From: Datura wrightii
Lineage: Eukaryota; Streptophyta; Magnoliopsida; Solanales; Solanaceae
Reading direction: 5' to 3'
DNA: 64,000 nt
NCBI GenBank assembly: GCA_035772735.1
Contig: JASDFA010000003.1
Coordinates: forward strand, 126,843,001-126,907,000
Part shown: piece by piece, positions 53,880 through 64,000 of the stretch
Position numbering within the stretch: the first letter of the stretch is position 1
Layout: the number at the start of each line of letters is the position of its first letter
Translations under genes and position numbers: made by a program
Notes under the pieces: model-generated
What the model saw: the letters and a program-made list of their open reading frames with translations, nothing else
Databases searched by the model: none
Told to the model about the DNA's origin: nothing

Positions 53880-55589
53880 TCTCCTGTGGTCCCATCTTTA
53901 ATCTTCTTAGATCCTTTGGTTTTAGGGTATGTTCCTACTTCACTATTGATGTCTACTTCTGTTCCCATCCTTTAACTATGAATTTGACTGCTGCCTTTTT
54001 CTTTCTCTATTCTACTACCTGAGGCAATTTCATGTAGTGTTTTATTGGGAGAATTGGCTTTATAACTTGCCAAATATTCCAACCCCTTTGCTCATGCTTA
54101 TCCCCTAGTGTTGCACTGTATTCTGATGTAGAGGTGTGGGTTACGTCCACCTCTTTCTCCTCTGATGTGGATAACTCCAGTCGAATAGGTGTCTTTCCTT
54201 CTCCCTGCACTTGTGTGTCCTATTTTTCTTTTTCCCCTTCCCTGTGTTCTCTTCTCTTATTATTCTCCCTGCACTTGTGTGTCCTGTTTTTCTTTTTCCC
54301 CTTCCCTGTGTTCTCTTCTCTTATTATTCTCCCTACACTTTCGTCCCAACTCCTCTGTTCAGTTGGATCAGGCTGCAATTTTTCTGATATTTCATGTGAC
54401 TATAGCTGCACCTGGTTCTTTAATTCTTGTTCCTCCTCCTCTTGTCTAGTTACACTTTCATAGCTTGGATTTTCCTCGTATTCTCTGTTCGACTGGAGTG
54501 CACCGACTGGTGTATTTGTTTTTAGTCTGTTGCTCCCCTGTTCTCCAGATTTCTCAATTTCCTATTCTTCCCCTTTCATTTGACCATTTTCATTGTCTAA
54601 AGCCTCATAAATGTTCTAAACTCTGATCACATTTTGATTCTGCTCTTGACCTTTATCTCTCATCTCTGTATTCTCTACCTTCTTATTTTGTGTATTATTG
54701 ATATGGCCCTCCTTGTTACTGCCTTTCATATTTGTTACAACATTCTAATCATTAGTATTTACAACTATTTTCCCACTAGCCAATTTTCTTGGGAATGAAC
54801 CTATGGGTTGACTATTAATTCTTTGACTTTCCTCTTTCTTCCTTCCTTCTGATGCTATAGCTTTCTGTCCTTTCCCTTCTCCGATGTACCCTGTATGTCC
54901 CCATTATCCATATTTGTTCTCTGATTCAACTCCGGATAAAGTATATGACATTCATATATTTCGTGACCTTGTAATTTACATTCCTTGCAGTACTTGGGCA
55001 AGTAGTCATACTGTATTTCCACCTTGTCGGTTCGAATTGCCTCAGTTTTGTTCATCCTCAATATCCATTCTCACATGCTCTGGTAAATTGGCTGTAAGCT
55101 CTATAAGTAACTTAACTTTCACACAGCTCGACCTTGTTTTGTTAATGGTTACCATATCAAGATGAATTGGCGTTCCTACTGCAGTTGCCAATGAAAATAG
55201 GGATTCCTTAACAAAATACGTTGGCAGTAGGTTTGGAAAGAAATCCATGCCATAGCCTTTGGTGTTTTCTCCTCCACCATAAACTTAGCATCATAAATTA
55301 ATGGTCTCATCTGATATGAGTTCCCATTCTTTGCCTGTATGTTATATGCAACCATTGATGTTAGGTTTATGAAGTCTTCTTATTAAAGATAATCCGATCA
55401 ACACATGACGGCTTCTAAAAAAACCTATTTGACATTCTCCTTTAATATTACACTGCATTCGAATGGTAGACCTGAGTTCTTCTAAATCAGGCCATCCATA
55501 TGAGAATTTTCCAACCATAGCATTTTGGAGGTTTTCAATTGCATTCATATCATTCACTTCCGTTTCTGTCCACTTTATATATGGCATGC
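53880..55589 (-). pseudogene. LINE ORF1: DUF4283 and CCHC knuckle, 5' end cut off
   Basis: Nucleic-acid-binding chaperone ORF of plant LINEs. The DUF4283-like part (about 55587-55050) shows FSYGWPDLEELRST, CNIKGECQIGFF and RHVLIG, with one frameshift near 55345. The knuckle CKECKLQGHEIYEC follows at about 54990-54950. The rest (54850-53880) is Ser/Thr/Asn-rich low-complexity sequence with stops, including a tandem repeat at 54201-54338. The true start is missing because E6 begins at 55590. Confidence 0.82.
54201..54338. repeat. 64-bp tandem repeat in LINE ORF1
   Basis: Two full units starting at 54201 and 54265, each opening CTCCCTGCACTTG, and the start of a third at 54329. The two units differ at about one base. 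The repeat lies in the low-complexity linker. 64 is not a multiple of 3, so the duplication shifts the reading frame. Confidence 0.9.
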
Positions 55590-56512
55590 TGTCACAATAC
55601 GAACATAGGCCCGGATTGAGACACAGGACAAGGAGCCCCAAGAGACTCCAAGTCGACCCATGACATGAACGTACATCTAACTCAATCAAATAAAGTGGAA
55701 GATTTAACATAACAAAATAGTGGAAGTCTAGCATAACATATAATCCAAAAAAATACAACACGAGTCTAAAGATGAATACAATCTATTGTCTAAAAAGCCT
55801 CTAAGTCTGATGAGTTGATGGGACAAGACCCCAACTAACTCTCTAAGTCTTAAATTGGAAATACGTGAGCATAATTGAATAAAAGAGGTGACTTTGAAAG
55901 ATAAGGACTCACCAACAACAACTGATGTTAACTCTGAAAGTTGGCTAGTGGTAGGGCTGAGTCTGATGATCGGTGCCTGTATCATAAAACGATACAACAT
56001 AGAGTATGCGGTCAATACATGGAATGTACCGAGTATCCAAGGTAAGTACAACCTCTTAGATAAGTAAAATCATTTAAAACATGCATAATATCAAACATAA
56101 TCAAGATAAGAACTAAGAGTAGGGCTTGCTTGCTATTTTCTAAAATCATGATTTGAACATAACATAAAATCATAATCGAATCGATTGACCCAAAGCTGAA
56201 TCTGATAATCATAAGTAAAATTGAACATTGGGTCAAACTTGCTTTAGAACATATATGTATATATATATATATATCAAGAATGATAAACATGCATAACTAA
56301 AATTATGAGGAACAATGGAAGACTCATCATTTAATCGACATACCACGATAGAGCTTACGTGGTCCCAGCTATCATACTCAAGTGGGTAGAGCCATCTAAA
56401 GCTTTGCCAGGGCTAAGGATGATACCATGATATCAATATCAAGTCGAGGCCAAATAGGTGAATGGGATAGCTCAAAAGGAAGGTCCCAAAGTATATATGA
56501 TATGTATAAACC
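55590..56512 (-). repeat. E6: LTR fragment of the E4 family
   Basis: Plus-strand start TGTCACAATACGAACATAGGCCCGG; 56337-56400 (CATACCACGATAGAGC, CTCAAGTGGGTAGAGCC) aligns with 35344-35400 in E4. On the plus strand it starts at the LTR's 3' end and runs about 920 bp before E7 cuts it. Whether it is a solo LTR or part of an element beyond E7 cannot be told here. A short (AT)n tract is at 56251-56274. E6 itself interrupts the LINE's ORF1. Confidence 0.82.
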
Positions 56513-59079
56513 TTTAATGCCCCGAAAACTCAAAGACTAGATTCAGGACTTAAAACAAAGAAAACTGGAAATCTACAGAAATGCCTCAGAACGACTCACC
56601 TAATGAGTTGTTATGAGATTTAACGACTCGTTAGGCCAGTCATGGGAAGGGAGATTGAGAAATGGAAGGGAGGATTCAATGTACCCAACCGAAGACCCCA
56701 CGATTCATGGTCAGGCACCACGATTCTTGGGGGGAGTCGTGGTCAGCCAGATATAAAAATCATTTGGGGTTGAGGTAGTGTACCTGATGAGTGGTGACCA
56801 CGAGTCGTGGTCACCAGGTAACGAATTGTCATGTCTCCTATTAAGAGCCCAGGAGACTTTTTCAGAAAATCTTCCAGTGAACCTAACGACAGGACACAAC
56901 GACCTATTAGGTCCACCAATGAGTCGTTGTATCACCATTCATCAGCCCCTCCATTTTTCTCGTCCAGTGACCATGGGAGGAACAAACGACCCTTCGGTTC
57001 ATACGACAAGTCGTGGTATCTCCGGTTTCCAAATCCAGTGACCCCAGGACTTATATAGTGAAACCAATTATTTGTCCCAACGAGTCATGGTCTCAACTAA
57101 CGACTCATTGAGTGACCCGTTGGGACCCTGTCGACCAGATTTTAGATTTAAATCACAGGGTTACTTTTGTAATTTTTTACCTATTAAGTCCCTAAACTAC
57201 TCATTTTTGGTTTGATTAGGGTTTTTAGAGGGGTAAAACTGACGGTTTCTCTCTTTCTTTTCCATCTCTCCACAGTTAAGCGCAAAGTTTCTCTCAGAAA
57301 GGCTTAGAGCGGAAGTTAGGAAGAACAATTATTCATAGATTTTTCAAGGAATCTTCTCAGGGATTTCTGTCCCCAAGTATGTGGGAATTTAACAAGGGTA
57401 TTGTCCTTCCCTTGTGTACCCTGGAACTCCTTCGCAGTTTACTATCAGTTCTAGCCCTGAATTTTCAATTGTGAAGATATTGCTATCAGATTTTTTTAAT
57501 TCTTGAGGATTATTATCCTATGCTAATTTATATGTTTTCCACCAATTTGTAACCAAGATAATTTCTATTCTATTGAATGTGAATTCCATCCCTAACTCTT
57601 GAAAATAGAGACTAGGATCCTGCATAAGTATCGAATTCTCAAAATTTTCTTGAATCTTTAAGAGTTAGGGGTTTATATAATATTTGTATATGTTAGAAGC
57701 TCAGTTAAATGTATGTTAGACAATTTCAGTTAGAAAGTTGATATACTTTGAAATGTCATCCTAGTCTCAGTCAGATTTTTAGCAACCTCCGGGTTGATCA
57801 TAATAATGTCAGCTGATCAGTTTGACTACAGAAATTCCTAAGGTGTTAGTATCATCTCCCAGTTATCAGAATCAGATCCAAAACTCAGTTTATTGGTCCA
57901 CTAGGCAGTCATGACACTTAGACAGATAGTTTTGACTAGACTTAGGACCCCAGTCAGATCATAGTTTTTTATTAGATAGTTACGACGCTTCTAGATAAGC
58001 AGCTCTAACCAGTCTAGAACCCAATTTCAGAATCTAGACTGATAAGACTCTTAGGGTACCTTCAGTTATATATCCCTGACTAGTTTTGGACCCCAGTTTC
58101 GAGCTATCAACTTAATGTACAGTTTGGGTATTCCAGTGGGAGCCAGACTTAGCACCGAGCGGACAGGGATTCCAGTGCACCCAAGTTTCCAGAACTACAT
58201 TGCCAGTGTAGGTTATAGTATTTATTGGCTTGATTATCCCCTGACTTTTATGATCACCCAGTTCATGCCTCGATACCCTGACAAGGCATTTGGGTCCTAC
58301 CGATGGGGCGTATACATTGGACTCCATGTTTAGCTCACGTGGTTACATGTCGGTTATAGACTCTCCCACTAGTCAGCTCGGTCCAGTCTCAGGCTAATCA
58401 ATTTAGTTTAGTTTCAGCTCTATCAGTTTAGATCATTTCATTACAGTATCTCAGACTCTGAATTTCACACTTAGGGCGTGACTTTTACCATTAAACAGGG
58501 TCATCTTGACCATCTCAGTTTAGTAGAGTTATTCAACTCAGTATATCAGTTGGTCGTTACATGTCATTTTCAATTCAGTCTTTTATATTCAGTTATGTTT
58601 TCTCCTGCTTACTCAGTACATTCAAAGTACTGATACATACTTTTATGTTGTATCATTTCATGATACAAATGTAGGTTCTCAGACCCAGCCGAGTTTGTTC
58701 AGATCTCCCTCTCTCAGTAGCAGAAGTGTGAGTCCTCATCTTTTGAGGACATTATTTCATTTATCCCAGTTATGTTTCTTATATTCAGTTAGACTTAGAG
58801 TTAGTTGGGGACTTGTCCCAGTAACTCATCAGTTAGATGGCTTTAAGATATAGACTTGGTTTTTTTTTCAGACTACCAGTGTTGTTCAAACTATTTTGAT
58901 GTTTATGATTCAATTTTTTTTTTAAATTTTCTCACAATCTCTTTATGCTATTATCTAAAGCTTTTGCTATTTGTGTTTTACTCAGTATACCAGTGTATGA
59001 TAGACCAGAGATTGACTTGGCGTTACTCGTGACTCCAAGTACCGTGCCCCATCTAGCGTGTAGACTCGGGGCCTGACCA
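56513..59079 (+). repeat. E7 5' LTR
   Basis: About 2,567 bp, from TTTAATGCCCCG (decayed TGTAATGCCCCG) to GGCCTGACCA (decayed TGACA end). U3 (56580-57120) is rich in ACGASTCGT-type palindromes, and TTATATAG near 57050 is a possible TATA box just after them. Later text is non-coding. The limits are less certain than in E1 because no second copy is in the window. Confidence 0.78.
56793..56815. promoter_or_regulatory. Perfect 23-bp odd palindrome in E7 U3 (module B)
   Basis: Arms GGTGACCACGA and TCGTGGTCACC meet about a single central G, with no mismatch. Related imperfect copies lie within 300 bp on either side. It is the best-preserved form of the module seen in E2 and E4. Function is unknown; a dimeric transcription-factor site or a hairpin are possibilities. 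Confidence 0.7.
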
Positions 59080-59082
59080 ACT

Positions 59083-59094
59083 TGGTACTAGAGC
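59083..59094 (+). other. E7 primer-binding site (tRNA-iMet, two changes)
   Basis: TGGTACTAGAGC against the usual TGGTATCAGAGC, three bases after the LTR end. Confidence 0.8.
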
Positions 59095-59298
59095 ACTAGG
59101 TTTAGAGTATCCTAGGAATATTTGAAAGCCATATCGAGTAGATTCCTTTTCATAGGTGTGGAGCGCGCCACACTTTTGACGAGGAGGCTACAAGATGTTA
59201 CTAGGAAAACTCTCTTTTGTTCATACTCTTTATCGTGCATTAAAGTTCAATCCCAGAAGCATCCTTCTAACTCGTGCTCTATTTCGTTTCAATGAATT

Positions 59299-60475
59299 AT
59301 GCCTCCTAGATGCAGTAACAGATGAAGGGCCGTCAATGCCAAGAGACCTGCCCTACCAGCCCCTATAGCCCCTCAAAATGACACAGTGTTCACCGCGGAG
59401 TTCAGGGTGGCTATCCAGCTGCTCGCTCAAGCAGTCACCAATCAAGTGACCCAGCAGGTGGTTCCGGTTAACACAAGTGGGTCCACAGCAGCTGCTAGGG
59501 TGCAGGACTTAACCCAAATGAACCCTCCATCATTTTAGGGATCCAAGGTGGGGGAGGAACCCCATGAGTTTATGGACGAGATCAAAAAGATTACCCGCAT
59601 TATGGGTGTCAGCTCCTATGAGAATGCTGATCTGGCTACCTACCAGCTAAAAGGAGTAGTCCAGGTCTAGTATGAACAGTGCAAAGAGGGGAGGCTAATG
59701 GGAGCATGAGTGGGAGGAGTTGAACATAGTATTTCTGGATAGATTTTTTCCTCGGGAGCTAAGGGTGGCAAAAGTGGCTGAGTTTATGAACTTGAGACAA
59801 GGCAACATGACCGTATTAGAATACACATTGGAGTTTACCAGGTTGTCTAAGTATGCTCCAGAGATGGTATCCTGGCTAAGGGCTTGCATGTTAAAGTTTT
59901 TGAATGGAGTGTCGAACTTGGTCCTTAAGGAGTGCAGGACAACGATTCTAATTAGGGATATGGACCTCTCCAGCCTGATTGTCTATGCCCAATAGATTGA
60001 GGCCGAAAAACTGAAGGAATGGAGTGAAAGAATAAATAGGCAAGGACTGGCCAGTCAAATTACGGTCATTAGAGGTCTAGCGGTAGTAGCTGCCCACAGC
60101 AGCAACAACAACAATAGTTGAGAGCCTCATCACCTAGCTCAGCCAGCACCCCAACCTTCCGGTCTCACCAGGATCAGAGGGGTGAAGCATCTGGCTCTCA
60201 GTCTGAAATCTACAATGCCGTGCACAAATATCCAGCTTGCCCCAAGTGCAGCAAGAACCACCTGGGAGAGTGTCTTTAGTGTCAAGAAGGCTGTTTTGGT
60301 TGTGGAAAGCTTGATCATTGGCTTAAAGATTGCCCGTCACCATGACGGGGGATAGCACAATCCACCACATCAGCTGCTCCAGTAGGCCGACCAGTTCAAC
60401 AGGCCAACACATCAGGTACGGATGGCAATTAGTGCCAAAACTGGTTTTATGCATTGTCTTCCCATCAGTATCAGG
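59299..60475 (+). pseudogene. E7 gag, decayed
   Basis: ATG at 59299 opens MPPRCSNR and meets TGA at once. The core is readable as FRVAIQLLAQAVTNQ, EEPHEFMDEIKKI and, in another frame, FLDRFFPRELRVAKVAEFM and MTVLEYTLEFTRLSKYAPEM. The N-terminal stretch and core resemble E2 and E4. The zinc knuckle CFGCGKLDHWLKDC (60292-60333) keeps all four ligands. Most stops are TAG in place of Gln or Trp codons. Confidence 0.83.
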
Positions 60476-61340
60476 AGAGCTCACCTGACGTAGTCACAGG
60501 TATGTTACGCCTCTTTCATCTAGACATGTATGCCCTCCTAGATGTAGGAGCCACCCTCTCATTCGTGACTCCCTACATTGCAGTCCAGTCAAAAATATCA
60601 GTCCAGAGGTCCTCTCAGAACCATTCTCAGTCTCCACCCTTGTTGACGAGTCAGTTAGAGCCAGCCAGGTGTATAGAAACTGTACAGTCTCAATCTTGAA
60701 TAAAGTTATTCCAACTGATCTCATAGAGTTAGACATGGTAGATTTTGACCTTATCCTCGGCATGGATTGGTAACACTCTTATTATGCCTCAGTTGACTGT
60801 AGAACTAGAGTTGTCAAGTTTCAGTATTCAAATGAACCTGTGTTAGAATTGACGGGCAGTAGTTCAGCACCTAAGGGTCAGTTTATTTCCTACTTTAAGA
60901 CCCAAAAGATCATTTCCAAGGGATGTATTTATCATCTAGTTCGGGTCAAGGATTCCAACTCTAAGACCCCAACTATCCAGTCAGTTTCGGTGGTCAGCGA
61001 GTTTCCAGATGTATTTCCTGAGGATCTTCCCAAAGTCCCCAATGAATAGGAAATAGACTTCAGAATAGAGCTCCTCACAGATACTCATCCCAACTCTATC
61101 CCTCCTTACAAAATGGCTCCAGCTGAGCTTGAGAAGTTAAATGAGCAACTAAATGATCTTCTTGACAAGGGTTTTATCAGAGCCAGCATCTCTCCCTGGG
61201 GTGTTTCAGTACTATTCACGCGTAAGAAAGACGTTACCCTCAGAATGTGCATAGATTACCATCAGCTGAACAAAGTTATAGTCAAGAAAAGGTATCCCCT
61301 ACCCAGAATTGACGACCTATTTGACCAACTTTAGAGAGCA
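60476..61340 (+). pseudogene. E7 protease and start of RT, decayed
   Basis: The active-site loop is LLDVGATLSFVTPY (about 60534-60575), with the P of DPGA now V. A frameshift near 60600 breaks the protease; DFDLILGMDW follows in a different frame and ends in TAA. The linker EFPDVFPEDLPKVP and the RT fingers (LLDKGFIRASISPWGVSVLF, MCIDYHQLNKV, YPLPRIDDLFDQL) run to a TAG near 61333. Confidence 0.83.
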
Positions 61341-62500
61341 AGTTATTTCTCAAAAATCAATCTCTGGTTGGGATATCATTAGTGAAGGGTCAGAGAGTGT
61401 GACATACCGAAAATAACATTCAAAATTTGGTATGGTGACTACGAGTTTGTGGTTATGTCCTTCGGACTAACAAATTCCCCCGCAGCCTTCATGGACTTGA
61501 CTAATAGAGTCTTCAAGTAGTATCTAGATATGTTCATTATTATATTTATCAACGACATTCTGGTATACTCCAGAAATGAGGAAGAGCATGCTTATCACCT
61601 GAGGATAGTGCTTTAGACGCTCAGAGACCGCCAGTTGTTTGCCAAGTTCAGCAAGTGTGAATTCTGGTTGAAGTCCATGACTTTCCTGGGTCACGTGGTC
61701 TCGGGCGAAGGTATTCAGGTTGATCCTCAAAAGATAGCAGTAGTGAAAGATTGGCCCAGACCTACCTCTCCGACTAAAATCAAGATTTTCCTGGGTTTAG
61801 CTGGTTATTACCGATGATTTGTGGAAGGCTTCTCCTCTATAGCATCTCCTCTGACTAAGTTAACTTAGAAGAAAGTGAAATTGCAGTGGTCGGATGCATG
61901 TGAAAAGAGTTTCTAGGAGTTGAAGACTCGACTCACTACCGCTCCAGTTTTGATCTTTCCATAAGCAACAGAGGGGTTGGTTGTTTATTGTGATGCTTCC
62001 AAAGTTGGACTCAGTTGCGTTTTGATGCAGCGGGTTAAAGTGATAGCCTACACCTCCAGACAACTTAAGGTTCATGAGAAGAATTATTCAACCCATGAAT
62101 TGGAGTTGGTAGTGGTGGTGTGTGTGCTGAAATTATGGAGACATTACTTGTATAGGGCTCACGTGGATGTGTTCACAGATCACAAGAGCCTTCAGTATGT
62201 GTTCTGTCAAAAGGACCTAAATCTTTGACAGAGAAGGTGGTCGGAGCTACTGAAAGACTACGACATGAGTGTGTTGTGTCACCTGGGCAAGGCCAATGTG
62301 GTGGCTGATGCACTAAGCAGGTTGTCTATAGGGAGCGTACCTCATGTTGAAGAGGGAAAGAATGAAATGGTAAAGGAAATTAACAAGCTAGCTCGGTTGG
62401 GAGTACAGTTGGTGGATTCTGCCGAAAGTGGAGTGGTAATGCAAAGTGGGTCAGATTCTTCCTTAGTAGTTGAAGTGAAGTCCAAATAGGACGAAGATCC
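61341..62500 (+). pseudogene. E7 RT palm and RNase H, catalytic Asp lost
   Basis: MSFGLTNSPAAFMDL is followed by IFINDILVYS: the first Asp of the catalytic pair is Asn (AAC at 61551-61553), so this RT would be inactive even if it were made. Connection: FLGHVVSGEGIQVDPQK, FLGLAGYYR then TGA. RNase H keeps YCDAS, HELELV and FTDHKSLQYV (61977-62228). KANVVADALSR (about 62292) closes it. Many CAG-to-TAG-type stops lie in between. Confidence 0.84.
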
Positions 62501-63906
62501 CATCTTACTCAAGTTTAAGGAAGCATTTCTCAGAAAAGAAATAAAAGTTTTCTCCAAAGGGGGAGATGGTGTGCTCCATTACCAGGGTAGGTTATGTGAC
62601 CGGAAGTAGACGAGTTGAGACAGTAGATATTGGCTGAAGCACACAGTTCTAGATATTCCATTCACCCTGGTGCTACCAATATGTACCATGATCTGCAGGA
62701 TATTTACTTGTGGTACGAAATGAAAAGAGATATTGCTGAATTTGTAGCCAAGTACCTGAACTGCCAACAAGTTAAAGTAGAACACTAGAGACTAGGAGGT
62801 ATGACTTAGGATATCAGTATACCTACATGGAAGAGGGAAGAAGTAAATATGGACTTTATTATAGGTCTACCTCAAACTCATCGGCACAGGACTAAATTTG
62901 GGTAATAGTGGACCTGATGACTAAGTCAACTCACTTCCTCCTAGTTAAAACCACGGACTCAGCTGAGAACTATGCCAGACATTACATCCGAGAGTTAGTC
63001 AGACTTCATGGGGTACCCCTATCTATTATCTCAAACAGAGGTACCCAATTCACCTCTCATTTCTAGAGGTCTTTTAAGAGGGGACTTGGTACCCAAGTTA
63101 AACTCAGCACAACTTTTCACCCGCAGACAAATGAGCAAGATGAGCGGACCATTCAGACCCTAGAAGATATGTTGAGAGTGTGCGCGATCGATTTTAAGGG
63201 CAATTGGGATGACCATTTGCCTCTTATCGAGTTTGTGTACAACAACAACTACCACTCTAGCATTCAAATGGCCCCATTTGAGTCATTATATGGTAGAAGG
63301 TGTAGATCTCCTATAGGGTGGTTTCAGGTTGGTGAAGCTACGTTGATAGGGCCAGACTCAGTTCACGAGGTAATGCAGAAAGTTCAACTCATTCGAGTAA
63401 GATTGAAAACAGCTCAGACCCGTCAGAAATCATATGCCGATGTGAGGAGAAGAGAGTTGGAGTTTGTAGTTGATGACTGGGTTTATTTGAAATTTTTTCC
63501 TGTGAAGGGGGTGATGAGATTTGGGAAGAAAGGCAAACTAAGTCTCAGGTATGTGGGACCCTATAGAATTTTGAGGTGTATTGGCAATGTAGCCTATGAG
63601 CTAGAATTACCTTCTGAATTAGCAGTTGTGCACCCAGTATTCCATGTGTCGTTATTGAAGAAGTGCATTGGTAATCCAACTTCAGGTGTTCCATTAGAAA
63701 GTGTAGGAGTGAAAGATAGTCTCTCTTATGAAGAAGTCCAAGTCCAGATTCTTAACCGTTAGGTACTTAAGTTGAGAAACATAGAAGTAGCTTTAGTCAA
63801 AGTCTTGTGGAGCAATCAGCAGGTTGAGGGAGCTACGTGGGAGGCTGAAGTAGATATTATGGCCAGATACCCACACTTGTTCCCTTCCGGCTCAGTTTCA
63901 GTTTAA
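62501..63906 (+). pseudogene. E7 integrase and chromodomain-like tail, decayed
   Basis: Zinc-binding part around 62630-62790 (SIHPGATN, LNCQQVKVEH; the first Cys of the pair is lost). Core: MDFIIGLP near 62853, then SNRGTQF with the second catalytic Asp changed to Asn (AAC at 63034-63036), then DERTIQTLEDMLRV with Glu kept. From 63169 the frame is open for 197 codons: PLIEFVYNNNYHSSIQMAPF, GKKGKLSLRYVGPYR and HPVFHVSLLKKCIGN. A TAG at about 63760 precedes the tail (VKVLWSNQQ, TWEAEVD, YPHLFPSG), which ends in TAA near 63904. Confidence 0.84.
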
Positions 63907-64000
63907 GATACTAATTTCCTCCGTAAAACACTATTCAATTAATGTATTCCAATTTCTTTCATGTGATTAGTCATGAGTTTGATTAGTGAATTCAGTTCAG
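63907..64000 (+). other. E7 region after pol, cut by window end
   Basis: Non-coding start of the stretch that should lead to the purine tract and 3' LTR. It resembles 18176-18270 of E2 at the same place. Confidence 0.6.

Larger units (their letters stand above)
56513..64000 (+). mobile_element. E7: decayed Ty3/Gypsy chromovirus, runs off the window
   Basis: 5' LTR, primer site, gag, protease, RT, RNase H, integrase and chromodomain-like tail in order. The stop after the tail is near 63904 and the window ends before the 3' LTR. At least a dozen stops and several frameshifts interrupt it, and two catalytic Asp residues are Asn. It lies inside LTR fragment E6. Its closest relatives here are E2 and E4. 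Confidence 0.88.

Noticed and set aside
1..64000. CRISPR-like arrays, bacterial defence systems or host metabolic genes
   Set aside because: The direct repeats are LTRs, duplicated sites or palindromic words, and every long frame that makes sense belongs to a retroelement. The DNA is clearly plant nuclear.

Overview
This is a stretch of plant nuclear heterochromatin made almost wholly of retrotransposons nested in one another. I find no host gene, tRNA, rRNA or CRISPR array. The element mix (chromodomain Ty3 elements with 2.3-2.6 kb LTRs, Athila-type gag, a DUF4283/CCHC LINE, iMet and Asp tRNA primer sites) fits a large-genome dicot. I lean to Solanaceae, but that rests on recollection of similar element proteins and was not searched.

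Layout, left to right. 1-1769 and 12211-12561: AT-rich flank split by E1. E1 (1770-12205, +): complete, young Ty3/chromovirus with TSD TCACC; its gag and pol carry two nonsense codons and two frameshifts. E2 (12562-20679, +): decayed Ty3 element whose 5' LTR lacks its first ~1.5 kb. 20680-21885: scraps of a Ty3 integrase and a Ty1/copia RNase H tail. E3 (22566-32152, -): Athila-like element with gag-protease and a separate plant-transposon ORF but no reverse transcriptase or integrase. 32153-34634 and 52863-55589: two halves of one LINE (-). Between them lie E5 (-, gag-protease only) and, inside E5's terminal LTR, E4 (34649-45189, -, Ty3/chromovirus), which itself holds a hAT-type MITE (38584-39442). 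55590-56512: an LTR fragment (E6, -) that cuts the LINE's first ORF. E7 (56513 to beyond 64000, +): a decayed Ty3/chromovirus inserted into E6.

Target-site duplications fix the order LINE, then E5, then E4, then MITE. At two junctions the pre-insertion sequence can be read back in frame or by LTR alignment. E1 (about 1.2% LTR divergence by hand count) and E3 (about 2.8%) are the youngest elements.

The most interesting signals are regulatory. GC-rich palindromic modules sit in the U3 part of every LTR family, just upstream of the TATA box where one is visible. Module A (GTGTCACGGAG / CCTCCGCGATGG) occurs in both the Ty3/chromovirus E1 and the unrelated Athila-type E3, whereas E1's own relatives (E2, E4, E7) carry a different palindrome (ACGASTCGT) at the same place. 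Module A also recurs inside E3 ahead of its extra ORF. Secondary signals are conserved non-coding blocks shared by E3 and E5, an in-frame TAG at the same gag position in E3 and E5, and a strong bias of nonsense codons to TAG and TGA, as expected from decay of methylated CHG and CG sites.
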